Positions 36,286-45,406 of a DNA stretch of 64,000 nt are shown piece after piece (within the stretch, counting starts at the first letter, position 1; every line of letters starts with the position of its first letter). The notes below the pieces were generated by a model. It saw only the letters and a program-made list of their open reading frames with translations. It searched no databases and was not told the origin of the DNA. This DNA comes from CALJIC01 sp039805565 (GTDB lineage: Bacteria > Chloroflexota > Chloroflexia > Chloroflexales > Roseiflexaceae). A program made the position numbers and the translations under genes. The DNA lies in NCBI GenBank assembly GCA_039805565.1, contig JBDLTZ010000100.1, positions 4,754 through 68,753 on the forward strand, in the 5' to 3' direction.

Positions 36286-36916
36286 CGAAGTGCTGGGCCG
36301 CATCCGCGGCGCGCTGCAGGACGTGCCCACGGCCGAGCGGCCCGAGGACGTGCCTGTGGCCGGCGGCTACCGGACGCGCGATGAGCTGCCGCGCGAGGAG
36401 CTGGTGCACCGCTTCGCCGAGCGCGTGGCGGAGTACAAGGCGCGCGTGCGGCAGGTGACGGAGGCCGAGCTCCCCCAGGCAATCGCCGAGGCGATCCGCG
36501 CCCGCGGGGTGTGGCGTCTGGTGGTCCCCGCCGACGCGCCCGACACCTGGCTGCCGGAGTTCATCTCGCCGCTGCGCGACAGCGGGCAGCTCACGCACGA
36601 GGAGCTCGACGCCTGCGACGGGGTGCTCACGGGCTGCGCGCTCGGCGTGGCGCAGACAGGGACGATCGTGCTGGACCACGGGGCGCGCCAGGGGCGGCGG
36701 GCGATCTCGCTGCTGCCGGACTACCACCTCTGCCTGGTCTGGGCGCACCAGGTCGTCGGGCTCGTCCCCGAGGCGATCGCCGCGCTCGCGCCGGCCGCCC
36801 AGGAGCGCCGCCCGCTCACCTTCATCTCCGGCCCGTCGGCTACCTCGGACATCGAGCTCAATCGCGTCGAGGGAGTGCACGGCCCGCGCACCCTCGAGGT
36901 GCTGATCGTCCTCTAG
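36269..36916 (+). CDS. lutC: Lactate utilization protein C
   Basis: 215 residues from ATG 36269, inside the end of lutB. It is a LUD-domain protein with GCALGVAQTGTIVLDHG and the ending ISGPSATSDIELNRVEGVHG, which is nearly invariant in LutC. It completes lutABC. No LutR-type regulator or lactate permease gene is adjacent. Confidence 0.93.
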   Translation: MTSARDEVLGRIRGALQDVPTAERPEDVPVAGGYRTRDELPREELVHRFAERVAEYKARVRQVTEAELPQAIAEAIRARGVWRLVVPADAPDTWLPEFISPLRDSGQLTHEELDACDGVLTGCALGVAQTGTIVLDHGARQGRRAISLLPDYHLCLVWAHQVVGLVPEAIAALAPAAQERRPLTFISGPSATSDIELNRVEGVHGPRTLEVLIVL

Positions 36917-36973
36917 CGACACGTCCCTCAAACAACAGGGCTGGCGCGCTCATCAGCACCCTCTCCCCCTGCC

Positions 36974-36998
36974 CCCCTCTCCCACACCGGGAGAGGGG
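36974..36998 (+). terminator. Hairpin downstream of lutC
   Basis: CCCCTCTCCC at 36974-36983 pairs perfectly with GGGAGAGGGG at 36989-36998 around the loop ACACC, 58 bp after the lutC stop. There is no T-tract. The stem is the same as at 8273-8300, so it may be a dispersed repeat that also protects 3' ends. Confidence 0.45.
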
Positions 36999-36999
36999 C

Positions 37000-37330
37000 G
37001 AACCACCCGCCCTTCCCGCTCTGTGGAGGAGGGGCTGGGGGAACAGCGGCACGGGCGCGCGCCGCCGCCTGACGACCTGCGGCGCGCCTCGCAGCGCCAA
37101 TGCCGCCGCCTGATCCAGCGAGAGCGCTGGTCCGCGCGCCCACGCAGCCCGGAAGTCCGCCTCGCCCATCGCGGCCCGCAGCTCGGCAGCGCACTTCTTC
37201 CCACGCAGAACGCTCCCCCAGGTCCAGCACCCCGCCGATACGGTCGAGCGCCAGCACCCCTGTCCCAGGAGCGTCAGGCATAGCCGCCACAGAGAACGCG
37301 CCAGAGCGAAGATACCCGGCCTCCGCATGC
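37000..37330 (-). pseudogene. Remnant of a large LuxR/TPR-type transcriptional regulator (tentative)
   Basis: On the minus strand, ELRAAMGEADFRAAWARGPA followed by LSLDQAAALAL looks like the C-terminal end of the ATPase/TPR regulators common in Chloroflexota and actinobacteria. The upstream match continues only by changing frame (LDRIGGVLDLGERSAWEEVR). There is no start, no ATPase domain and no continuous frame. The rest of the 36917-37594 gap holds regulatory-looking dyads. Confidence 0.4.
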
Positions 37331-37338
37331 GGCCCCTC

Positions 37339-37354
37339 TGTGATCTAGATCATC
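37339..37354 (+). promoter_or_regulatory. CRP/FNR-type binding site candidate
   Basis: TGTGATCTAGATCATC matches 14 of 16 positions of the ideal CRP site (TGTGATCTAGATCACA) and contains a perfect 12-bp palindrome at 37341-37352. It lies about 240 bp upstream of the sigma-like gene. Confidence 0.45.
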
Positions 37355-37365
37355 GTCGCACGATG

Positions 37366-37397
37366 GCAGTGCGTGGTACGCTCCTATCACGCACTGC
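37366..37397. promoter_or_regulatory. Perfect 10-bp inverted repeat upstream of the sigma-like gene
   Basis: GCAGTGCGTG (37366-37375) is mirrored by CACGCACTGC (37388-37397) with a 12-nt spacer. It lies 12 bp after the CRP-like palindrome. It could be an operator or an RNA hairpin. A second small hairpin (CCGGCGC/GCGCCGG, 37555-37572) sits just before the gene's SD. Confidence 0.4.
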
Positions 37398-37594
37398 TCC
37401 CCAGATGACATCCCGGCCACAGCGCGAAGCATAACCCGCTCCCTGACCGATGCGTGCCCGCGGCCCTTGCAGGCCGCTGCGATCCGCCGCTCGCCCGCCG
37501 CAGCCCATCCGCTGCCCGCAGGCTGGCGCGGCGCACCTCCGTTCGCCGACCGACCCGGCGCCACAGCGCCGGCAGCGTGACTTGAGGAGGTCCG

Positions 37595-38212
37595 ATGCAT
37601 ACGCTACCGGAAGAGCGCCCGACTCAGGAGGGCTACGATCTGTTCTGCCGCGCTATCACGAAGCGCGACGGAGATGCATGGGCGGAGATCGCGGGGCGCT
37701 ACCGGTCACTGCTGGTCGCGTGGGCGCGGCGCTGCTCGGCGCGCACCGATGTGGGCGAGCCGTGCGAGGATATCGCCGACCAGGCACTGGCGCGGGCGTG
37801 GATGGCGCTGTCAAACGCCCAGGAGTGCGGCTTCCCGAGCCTGGCTGCGGCGCTCGGCTACCTGCGCACCTGCGTCAGCGCGGTGGTTATCGACCTGGCG
37901 CGCGCCCAGGTGTCACGGACGCGGCTCCAGCTCCAGCTCGAGGTCGGGTACAGCCCCAACCCGGAGCAGCAGGTGATCGAGGAGTTCTCCCACGAGGAGG
38001 TGTGGCGGCTCGTGAACCGGGTGGTGGGGTCAGAGCAGGAGCGGGTCGTTCTCCACGACAGCATCGTGCTGGGGATGGCCTCGCGCGAGATTCTCACACG
38101 CCACCCCTCCCTGTTCGACAGCATCGAGGCGGTGTACCGCGCCAAGCGCAACCTGTTCAGCAGGCTCCACCGCGACCAGGAGCTGCGCCAGATGTGGGAG
38201 GGGCCGGCGTAG
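37595..38212 (+). CDS. ECF-like RNA polymerase sigma factor
   Basis: 205 residues from ATG 37595, with GAGGAGGT at 37583-37590. Residues 15-105 resemble sigma region 2 (AWAEIAGRYRSLLVAWARRC, then ADQALARAWMAL and a LGYLRTCVSAVVID helix). The C-terminal part (VVGSEQERVVLHDSIVLGMA, SIEAVYRAKRNLFSRLHRD) replaces a typical region 4. No anti-sigma gene is adjacent. A long leader of about 200 nt with dyads and a CRP-like site suggests tight control. Its stop lies 4 bp from that of the convergent cobU. Confidence 0.65.
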   Translation: MHTLPEERPTQEGYDLFCRAITKRDGDAWAEIAGRYRSLLVAWARRCSARTDVGEPCEDIADQALARAWMALSNAQECGFPSLAAALGYLRTCVSAVVIDLARAQVSRTRLQLQLEVGYSPNPEQQVIEEFSHEEVWRLVNRVVGSEQERVVLHDSIVLGMASREILTRHPSLFDSIEAVYRAKRNLFSRLHRDQELRQMWEGPA

Positions 38213-38216
38213 CAGG

Positions 38217-38756
38217 TCACAGGCGCGCGGCCAGCCCCTTGATCTCGATCGGGAGGCCCGAGACACACAGGTAGACCGCCGCTGCCTCAGCCGCCAGCCG
38301 CTGGTTGAAGAAGCCCAGCCAGTCGCGGTAGGCCCGGCTGAGCGCGTCGGCGGGGACGATCCCCAGCCCGACTTCGTTGGTCACGGCGATCAGCTCGCAG
38401 CCAGAGGCGCGCCGCCACGCCAGCAGCGCGTCGAGCTCGGCGGACGCGCCCTCCCACGCCGCGCCCTCGGCCAGCAGCAGGTTGGAGACCCACAGCGTCA
38501 CGCAGTCGAGCAGCACCACGGGCGCGGGCGCCACGGTCGCCAGGGCATCCGCCAGGCGCCGCGGCTCCTCGAGGGTCCGCCACCCGGCCGGGCGCTCTCC
38601 ACGGTGGCGCGATATCTTCGCCGCCATCTCGTCGTCGAGCGGCTCGGCGGTGGCCACGAATAGCACGTCCTGCCCGCGCGCCTCGGCCAGCCGCTGCGCG
38701 AAGGTGCTCTTGCCGCTGCGGGCGCCGCCGGTGATGAGTGTGAGGGAGGGTATCAT
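38217..38756 (-). CDS. cobU: Bifunctional adenosylcobinamide kinase / guanylyltransferase
   Basis: 179 residues from ATG 38756. The P-loop is TLITGGARSGKSTFAQRLAE, with ATAEPLDDEMAAKISRHRGE and the nucleotide-binding TNEVGLGIVPADALSRAYRD, all diagnostic of CobU/CobP. It phosphorylates adenosylcobinamide and then adds GMP to make AdoCbi-GDP, for nucleotide loop assembly. It is the last gene of the riboswitch-controlled operon, separated from cobO by a heptamer element. Confidence 0.92.
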   Translation of the reverse strand: MIPSLTLITGGARSGKSTFAQRLAEARGQDVLFVATAEPLDDEMAAKISRHRGERPAGWRTLEEPRRLADALATVAPAPVVLLDCVTLWVSNLLLAEGAAWEGASAELDALLAWRRASGCELIAVTNEVGLGIVPADALSRAYRDWLGFFNQRLAAEAAAVYLCVSGLPIEIKGLAARL

Positions 38757-38770
38757 CTGTTCTCGAGCCT

Positions 38771-38923
38771 TGAGTCGTGAGTGTTGAGTCGTGAGTGTTG
38801 AGTCGTGAGTCGTACGTTCTGGGTCGTTCATCTGCGACGTATTGTCCCGGTGCGTATGCAGACGCTCTGGTCTCGAGCCGAACACAGCTCAAGACGCACG
38901 ACTCACAGCTCACAGCTCAGAAC
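38771..38923. repeat. Composite heptamer element, copy 2
   Basis: The left arm, 38771-38812, is six 7-bp units (TGAGTCG, TGAGTGT alternating). A unique G/C-rich middle follows. The right arm, about 38893-38919, reads on the minus strand as TGAGCTG and TGTGAGTCG-type units. The cobO stop TGA (38917-38919) is the first right-arm unit. The element lies inside the cobO-cobU operon. Confidence 0.7.
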
Positions 38924-39490
38924 TCGACCCCCGGCTGCGCCTTGATGCCCTGCTGATACGGGTGCTTCACCTCGCGCATCTCGGTCACGAGGTCGGCGTA
39001 GTCAACCAGCGCCTCCGGCGCGTCGCGGCCGGTGATGATCAGGTGCAGCTCGGGCGGCTTGTTGGCGCGCAGCCACGCCACCACCTCCTCCGCATCGAGC
39101 CACCCGAGTGTCATCACGTAGGTGAACTCATCCAGCAGGAAGATATCGTGCTGGCCGGCGAGGATGGCCTTCTTGCCTGTCTCCCACCCGTGGAGCGCCT
39201 TGGCGCGGGTCTCGTCGATGTCGCGGCTCGTCCAGGTGAACCCGTCGCCCATCGGCGTCAGCTCGATGCCGAGGTGGGCGGCGGTGCGGAGCTCGCCGAA
39301 GTTGGCGTTCTCGTGCTTGAAGAACTGAATTCCGCCGACGCGCATCTTGCGCCCCCAGGCGCGCACCAGCACCCCGAGCGCCGCGGTGGTTTTGCCTTTG
39401 CCGTTGCCGGTGTTGACGATCACGAGGCCGCGGCGGCCCCGCGTCTTGAGCGGTGAGTCTTCGGCCGCGGGGGCGTCGCCGGAGTCGCTC

Positions 39491-39516
<26 letters not shown>
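38917..39516 (-). CDS. cobO: Cob(I)yrinic acid a,c-diamide adenosyltransferase
   Basis: 199 residues from ATG 39516, with GAGGAGGAC upstream. The P-loop is IVNTGNGKGKTTAALGV, and IQFFKHENANFGEL and FLLDEFTYVMTLGWLD are typical of the CobA/CobO group. It transfers the adenosyl group of ATP to cobalt of reduced corrinoids. It overlaps the end of the upstream ABC gene by 26 bp. Confidence 0.93.
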
Positions 39517-40276
<760 letters not shown>

Positions 40277-40299
40277 ATTGTCGGCGGTGAGCAGCAGCT

Positions 40300-41394
40300 T
40301 CAGCGTCCCTTCAGCGTACGGAGCAGGTACAGGAAGAACGGCCCGCCCGCGAGCGCAGTCACCACCCCGAGCGGCAGCTCCTGCGGCGCGGCGGCGGTGC
40401 GGGCCACCAGGTCGGCGAGCATCAGGAACACCGCCCCCCCCAGGGTGGCCAGCGGCAGGACGCGGCGGTGGTCGGCGCCGGTGAGCAGGCGCGCGGTGTG
40501 CGGCGCGATCAGCCCGACGAAGCCGATCAGCCCGGCGAACGAGACCGCGGCGGCGGTGGCGAGCGTGGCCGCTACGATCACCACCAGGCGGACGCGCTCC
40601 ACGTGCACGCCGAGCCGGCGGGCCTGGTCCTCGTCGAACAGCAGCAGGTTGAGCTGGCGGGCGTAGAGGTGCAGCACGACGATGCCGACCAGCGCGGGCG
40701 CCGCCACCGTCAGCACCGCGCCCCAGCCGGCGCCGCCGTAGCCGCCGAGCAGGAACGCCAGCACGCGCGACACCTGCTGCCCGCCGCGCAGCATCAGGTA
40801 GGTCGAGAGCGCACTGGCGATCGAGCCCACCGCCACCCCGGCAAGCACCAGCGCCGTCGTGTCCGCCCTGCGCCCCGTGCCGCCGAGCCGATACACGGTT
40901 GCTACGGCCACCAGGGCCCCCGCGAAGGCCCCGGCTGGCACGGCGATCGGCGTGGCCGGCAGCGCGCCCGCGGCCTGCAGCGTCATGGCACCGATGGCGC
41001 CGAGCCCCGCGCCAGCGGCCACGCCGATCAGGTAGGGATCAGCCAGCGGGTTGCGGAATAGGCCCTGGTAGGCGGCACCGGAGCAGGCCAGCGCCGCGCC
41101 CGCCAGCCCGATCAGCGCCACCCGCGGCAGCCGGATGTCGAGCAGGATGCGCTCGGACGACCCCGGCCAGTCGGGGGCGATGCCCAGCAGGGGAAGGCGC
41201 GACAGCATGATCTTCAGCGTGGTCTCCGGCGGGATGTACACGCTGCCCACCCCCACCGCGAGCAGCGCAGTCGCCAGCACGAGGCCCAGGCCGAGCGCCA
41301 GGAGCGACGCGGTCCGGCCACGGGGGCTCACACGCGCCTCCTGCTCACCCGCACCCACCAGGGCGCCTATCCTGACGATCTGCTTCTGCCGCAT
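40300..41394 (-). CDS. btuC: Corrinoid ABC transporter permease (FecCD family)
   Basis: 364 residues from ATG 41394, with about ten membrane helices. RLPRVALIGLAGAALACSGA and YQGLFRNPLADPYLIGVAAG are the classic FecCD/BtuC motifs, and GLIGFVGLIAPHTARLL is the coupling-helix region. It starts 10 bp after the binding-protein gene. Confidence 0.92.
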   Translation of the reverse strand: MRQKQIVRIGALVGAGEQEARVSPRGRTASLLALGLGLVLATALLAVGVGSVYIPPETTLKIMLSRLPLLGIAPDWPGSSERILLDIRLPRVALIGLAGAALACSGAAYQGLFRNPLADPYLIGVAAGAGLGAIGAMTLQAAGALPATPIAVPAGAFAGALVAVATVYRLGGTGRRADTTALVLAGVAVGSIASALSTYLMLRGGQQVSRVLAFLLGGYGGAGWGAVLTVAAPALVGIVVLHLYARQLNLLLFDEDQARRLGVHVERVRLVVIVAATLATAAAVSFAGLIGFVGLIAPHTARLLTGADHRRVLPLATLGGAVFLMLADLVARTAAAPQELPLGVVTALAGGPFFLYLLRTLKGR

Positions 41395-41404
41395 TGGTCC
41401 CTGC

Positions 41405-42451
41405 CTACTTCACCAGATCTGGGTGCAGGATCTTCGCGATCGCCTCGATCCCCTCGGCCATGCGCGGCCCGGGGCGGCTCACCAGGTCGGCGTCGATCGG
41501 GAAGACCTTGCCCTCCGCCACCGCGCCGATCACGTCCCAGCCGGGGCGCTGCCCCACCGACTCGACCGTCACGCCGTACTGCGCGTCGGCCAGGATGATC
41601 ACCTGCGGGTCGCCGGCCACCACCTGCTCGGCGCTCACCTGCGGGTAGGGGTTGTCCCCGGTGCCGAAGATGTTCTCGCCGCCGGCCAGCGTGATCAGCT
41701 CGTTCACAAAGCTGCCCGCGCCCACGGTGTACGGTTTGGCCGGGTCAGTGGCGTCCAGCTCCCAGAACACGCGCGGCTTCGCCTCAGCCGCGCCCACGGC
41801 CTCGCCCAGCTCGATGATGCGGCTCTGCATGGACTCGACCAGCGTGGCGGCGGCGTCGGCCGTTCCGGTAGCGCGGCCAACCAGCTCGATGTCCTGGTAG
41901 ACGCTCGCGACCGACGACTCGACCTGGCCCACGACCAGCACGGTGATGCCGAGGTCGGCCAGCTTCTGGATCTGCTCGGGCGCGGTGATCCCGGCGGCCA
42001 GCACCAGGTCGGGCTCGAGCGCGGCGATCTGCTCGAAGTTGACGGTGCCGAAGCTGCCGATCTTCGGCAGGTCGGCGGTCTCGGCCGGGTAGTTGGAGAA
42101 GTCGTCCACCGCCGCCACCTGCGGACCGAGCCCGAGCGCGAAGGCGATCTCGGTGGTGCTCGGCGCGAGCGAGACGATCGTCTCAGGCGGCGCCTCGAGC
42201 GTCACCTCACGGCCGGCGGAGTCCGTCACGGTCACGGCGCTGCCGCCGGGCGCCTCGGTCGGGGCGGGGGTGGGCTCGGCGGGCGCCTCGGTGGGAGCCG
42301 GCGCATCGGTGGGAACCGGCGCCTCTGTCGGCGCGGCGGCGGGAGCGTCCGTCGCGGCGGGCGCCGCCGTGGGGACGGGGGAAGCGGGCTGGCCGCAGGC
42401 AGCCAGGGAGAAGATCAGGGCGAGGAGCGGGAGAAGAAGTCGGCGTACCAT
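41405..42451 (-). CDS. btuF: Corrinoid ABC transporter substrate-binding lipoprotein
   Basis: 348 residues from ATG 42451. A lipoprotein signal has the lipobox SLAACGQ (Cys at about 19). A Pro/Ala/Thr/Glu-rich linker to about residue 75 follows, then a BtuF-like two-lobe domain (RETIVSLAP-type start, here TIVSLAPSTTEIAFALGLG, and KIGSFGTVNFEQIAALEPDL). It is anchored on the outer face of the membrane and delivers the corrinoid to BtuC. It is the first gene behind the riboswitch. Confidence 0.92.
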   Translation of the reverse strand: MVRRLLLPLLALIFSLAACGQPASPVPTAAPAATDAPAAAPTEAPVPTDAPAPTEAPAEPTPAPTEAPGGSAVTVTDSAGREVTLEAPPETIVSLAPSTTEIAFALGLGPQVAAVDDFSNYPAETADLPKIGSFGTVNFEQIAALEPDLVLAAGITAPEQIQKLADLGITVLVVGQVESSVASVYQDIELVGRATGTADAAATLVESMQSRIIELGEAVGAAEAKPRVFWELDATDPAKPYTVGAGSFVNELITLAGGENIFGTGDNPYPQVSAEQVVAGDPQVIILADAQYGVTVESVGQRPGWDVIGAVAEGKVFPIDADLVSRPGPRMAEGIEAIAKILHPDLVK

Positions 42452-42482
42452 CGGTCGTATCTCCAGAGCATCTGTAGCAGAA

Positions 42483-42513
42483 GAAACAAAAACACCTGGC
42501 CTCTCGGCCAGGT
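42483..42513 (-). terminator. Intrinsic terminator in the btuF leader
   Basis: On the minus strand the perfect stem CACCTGGCC/GGCCAGGTG (42492-42500 with 42505-42513) has loop GAGA and is followed by TTTTTGTTT (42483-42491). It lies between the riboswitch and the btuF start, so it is most likely the expression platform: corrinoid-bound aptamer favours termination. Confidence 0.88.
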
Positions 42514-42597
42514 GACGGATAGAATGCGGCTAGCCCCCCGGGTCAGCGCGGCATCAGAGCGTCACCTCCTTGCATCGAGAAGGGTCAACACGCGTCG

Positions 42598-42735
42598 TCG
42601 AGGCAGGCGTCCTGGCTTCTCTCCAAGCGGAGAGTTACAGTTGCGGCACAGCGCTGGACTCACACCAGCTTCCACCTTTATGCCCTAGCATCCGGGCTTA
42701 CGGGTCACCTCGACCGTGCAGGTTGTGCAGGTACC
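42598..42735 (-). promoter_or_regulatory. Cobalamin riboswitch
   Basis: The minus strand shows the conserved cobalamin aptamer pieces in order: AGGTGGAAGCTGGTG, GAGTCCAGCGCTG, GCCGCAACTGTAA, a P-stem ACTCTCCGCTTGGAGAG, and the B12 box GCCAGGACGCCTGCC at about 42602-42618. The expected P1 partner lies upstream near 42710. It precedes btuF-btuC-btuD-cobO-cobU and is followed by an intrinsic terminator, so it should switch the operon off when adenosylcobalamin is plentiful. Confidence 0.93.
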
Positions 42736-42742
42736 GAATGAG

Positions 42743-42751
42743 ATTATAGCA
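42743..42751 (-). promoter_or_regulatory. Extended -10 promoter of the cobalamin operon
   Basis: The minus strand reads TGCTATAAT, a perfect extended -10, ending 8 bp before the riboswitch. No good -35 is seen, as expected for this promoter class. It lies between the riboswitch and the end of the EEP gene. Confidence 0.7.
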
Positions 42752-42774
42752 CTCTTTGTCGGAGAGGAGGCGGG

Positions 42775-43572
42775 TCACGCCTCGAGCACGAAGTCCGTCA
42801 CCACCGGGTAGTGGTCGCTGGGGTAGTGCGGCGGCACGGCGTCCGTGACGATCGCGCAGGCAGTGGGGCGCAGCCCGCGCGCCAGCACCCAGTCGATCCG
42901 GTCGAGCGCGTCGTGCGGCTGTGGCTGGAAGCCGTCCCCTTTGAAGCCGTGGAATGTCATCACCGGGGCACCGCCGTGGAGGCGCGCGTGGCTGTCCTCC
43001 AGGCCCGCCGCGAGCAGCGCGTGGTGTGCAGCCGAGCCAGGCGGGCAGTTGAAGTCCCCCGTGACCACAGCCGGGACGCCGTCGGCCCACAGGGCGCCCA
43101 GGCGCTCAGCGATCAGGGTCGCCCCCTGCGCGCGGGCCGGCTCGCTGATGTGGTCAAGGTGCGTGTTCAGGTGCAGCAGCTCCGCTCCGGCCTCGGGCAG
43201 CGCCAGGCGCACCCAGCCAGCCGAGCGGATGCAGTCGGTGCCCCACGCGGCCGAGTGCACACCGGGCGTCGTGCTGAGCCAGAAGCCGCCTGTGTCGCGC
43301 AGCTTCAGCCGCTCGCGCCGCCAGAAGATCGCGGGGTACTGGAAGGGCGGCACGTTGTTGTAGCCGGGGCCGAGGGCCGCCTCGTAGCCGCGCAGGTGCT
43401 CGCGGTAGAAGGCGTAGTTCTGCAGCTCCAGCTCCTGGAAGCCAATCAGGTCCGGCGCGTAGCGGCGGATGACGTCGGCGCTCAGCGCGGCGCGGTTCGG
43501 CCAGACGTTCTCACCGTCCTGGAAGCGTGCGCCACGCACGTTGAAGGTCATTACTCGGATTGTGTGGCTCAT
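42775..43572 (-). CDS. Endonuclease/exonuclease/phosphatase (EEP) family protein
   Basis: 265 residues from ATG 43572. The whole set of EEP motifs is seen: MTFNVRGARF, DLIGFQELEL, HLNTHLDH, VTGDFNCP, RIDWVLA and the final SDHYPVV. This fold cleaves phosphoester bonds in DNA, RNA, phosphoinositides or sphingomyelin. With no signal peptide it is cytoplasmic. It lies 31 bp after the SLC13 transporter and may be cotranscribed. Confidence 0.87.
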   Translation of the reverse strand: MSHTIRVMTFNVRGARFQDGENVWPNRAALSADVIRRYAPDLIGFQELELQNYAFYREHLRGYEAALGPGYNNVPPFQYPAIFWRRERLKLRDTGGFWLSTTPGVHSAAWGTDCIRSAGWVRLALPEAGAELLHLNTHLDHISEPARAQGATLIAERLGALWADGVPAVVTGDFNCPPGSAAHHALLAAGLEDSHARLHGGAPVMTFHGFKGDGFQPQPHDALDRIDWVLARGLRPTACAIVTDAVPPHYPSDHYPVVTDFVLEA

Positions 43573-43603
43573 GGCGTAGATTATACCGCAGGGTCGCGGC
43601 GCC

Positions 43604-45406
43604 TCAGACCGGCCAGAGCAGCGGCGCCAGCAGCACCACGATCGCCCCCACCAGCAGGGTCACCGGCGCCCCTACCTTGACGAAGTCCGCGAACTGGTAG
43701 CGGCCCGGGCCGTACACCAGCAGGTTCCCGTGGTGGCCGATCGGCGTCAGGAAGGACGCCACCGCCGCCATCGCCACCGTGACGACATAGGCCTCGGGCG
43801 AGTGTCCGAGCGCGGCCGCCAGCGCCGCGGCTACAGGCGCGAACACCGCCGTGGTGGCCGCATCCGACATGAACTGCGTCAGCACGGCCACCAGCGCGAA
43901 GATCGCCCCCAGCACAATGTACTGGTTCAGGCCCCCCACCGCACCGTGAAGCCAGCTCGCCAGCAGCTCCGAGGTGCCGGTGGCCTGCATGGCCGCGCCG
44001 AGCGGCAGCGCCCCGGCGATGAACACGTAGATGCGGCCGTCGATGCTGCGGTAGGCCTGCCGCCCGGAGATGCAGCGGGTGAGGACCATCGTAAGGGCGC
44101 CGGCTACCGCGGCGATCTCGATGCTCAGCACCCCCGTCGCGGTAGCAGCGATCGTCGCGGCCATGATCACCCCCGCCAGCGCCGCCCGGTGTCGCGAGCG
44201 CGCCTCGCCGTGGAACGGCACCAGCATCATGAAGCGCGGGTCGAGCCGGACCCGCTCCAGCGCCTCCTCCTCCCCCTGCAGCACCAGGACGTCGCCGCCG
44301 CGCAGCTTGGTGCGCGAGAGCTCCTCCTGCAGCCAGCCGCGCTGGCGCCACAGCCCCACGACGATAGCGCCGTAGCGGCGGCGGAAGTCCACCTCGCCGA
44401 TCGTGCGCCCGATCAGGTCCGAGCCCGGCCCGACCACCGCCTGCACCAGCCGCTCCGCGATCTCGTCCGGGTCGCCCTCGCGGCCGGACGCAGCGCCGTA
44501 CTTCGATACTGGGTGCAGCTCGACCCCCGGCTCCTGCCGGATAGCCACCAGGTCCTCGGGCGTGGTCCGCACCAGCAGCACGTCGCCGTCGGCGATCTGG
44601 CGCGACTTCGGCACACCGCGCATCCGCTCCCCGCCGCGCATCACGCCCACCACGTTCAGGCGGAAGCGCGTGTCCTCCTGGACCTCGCCGATCGTCTTGC
44701 CCAGAAACGGCGACTCGGGCATGATCGTGAGCTCGGTGAAGTAGTCGTCCAGACGAAAGCGCTCGGCGCCGCCCTCGCCGCCGGTGTTGGCCGGCAGCAG
44801 GAAGCGGCCGGCGAGCAGCATGAAGGTGGTACCGACCGCCGAGAGCGCCAGGCCGATCGGCGCGATCGAGAAGATGCCAAGCCCGGGGCGGCCGGCCTGC
44901 TGGAGAACGCCGCTGGCGATCAGGAAGGCCGGCGCGCCGATGATCGTGATGGTGGTGCCCAGCGAGGCAGCCATCGCCAGCGGCATCAGCAGCTTGGAGG
45001 CCGGGATCTGCCGCTCGCGCGCCAGGTTGAGCGTCACCGGCAGCATCACGGCCGTGGTGGTCAGGTGGTGGGTGAAGGCCGAGAGCAGCGCCACGGCCGG
45101 CATGATCACCCCCAGGGCGCGCACCTCGCTCTGCCCGGCGAGCCGCCCGATCCAGCCGCCGATGATGTCAGCCAGCCCGGTCTGGTGGACAGCGCCGCTC
45201 AGCACGAAGATCGCCGCCACCACAATCGCGGGCTCGCTGCTGAAGCCGCTCAGGGCCTGCTCCGGCTCGAGCACGCCGGTGACGGCGAGCGCAACGACGA
45301 TGCCGACGGCGACGACGTCGTTGCGCAGCCGCTCGGTGAGCAGCAGCCCGAAAGCTACCACCAGGATCGCAAGGTAGATCACCTGGTGCATGGTGAGCTC
45401 AGGCAT
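43604..45406 (-). CDS. SLC13/DASS-type anion transporter with two RCK_C domains
   Basis: 600 residues from ATG 45406. Membrane helices at about 1-205 and 390-600 flank two cytoplasmic TrkA-C (RCK_C) domains: one near 220-290 (PFLGKTIGEVQEDTRFRLNV), one near 310-385 (DLIGRTIGEVDFRRRYGAIV). ALLSAFTHHLTTTAVMLPVT and the C-terminal FMSDAATTAVFAPVAAALA are the hairpin substrate motifs. Such proteins carry sulfate or dicarboxylates with Na+. The start lies within the end of a 72-residue gene. Confidence 0.87.
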   Translation of the reverse strand: MPELTMHQVIYLAILVVAFGLLLTERLRNDVVAVGIVVALAVTGVLEPEQALSGFSSEPAIVVAAIFVLSGAVHQTGLADIIGGWIGRLAGQSEVRALGVIMPAVALLSAFTHHLTTTAVMLPVTLNLARERQIPASKLLMPLAMAASLGTTITIIGAPAFLIASGVLQQAGRPGLGIFSIAPIGLALSAVGTTFMLLAGRFLLPANTGGEGGAERFRLDDYFTELTIMPESPFLGKTIGEVQEDTRFRLNVVGVMRGGERMRGVPKSRQIADGDVLLVRTTPEDLVAIRQEPGVELHPVSKYGAASGREGDPDEIAERLVQAVVGPGSDLIGRTIGEVDFRRRYGAIVVGLWRQRGWLQEELSRTKLRGGDVLVLQGEEEALERVRLDPRFMMLVPFHGEARSRHRAALAGVIMAATIAATATGVLSIEIAAVAGALTMVLTRCISGRQAYRSIDGRIYVFIAGALPLGAAMQATGTSELLASWLHGAVGGLNQYIVLGAIFALVAVLTQFMSDAATTAVFAPVAAALAAALGHSPEAYVVTVAMAAVASFLTPIGHHGNLLVYGPGRYQFADFVKVGAPVTLLVGAIVVLLAPLLWPV

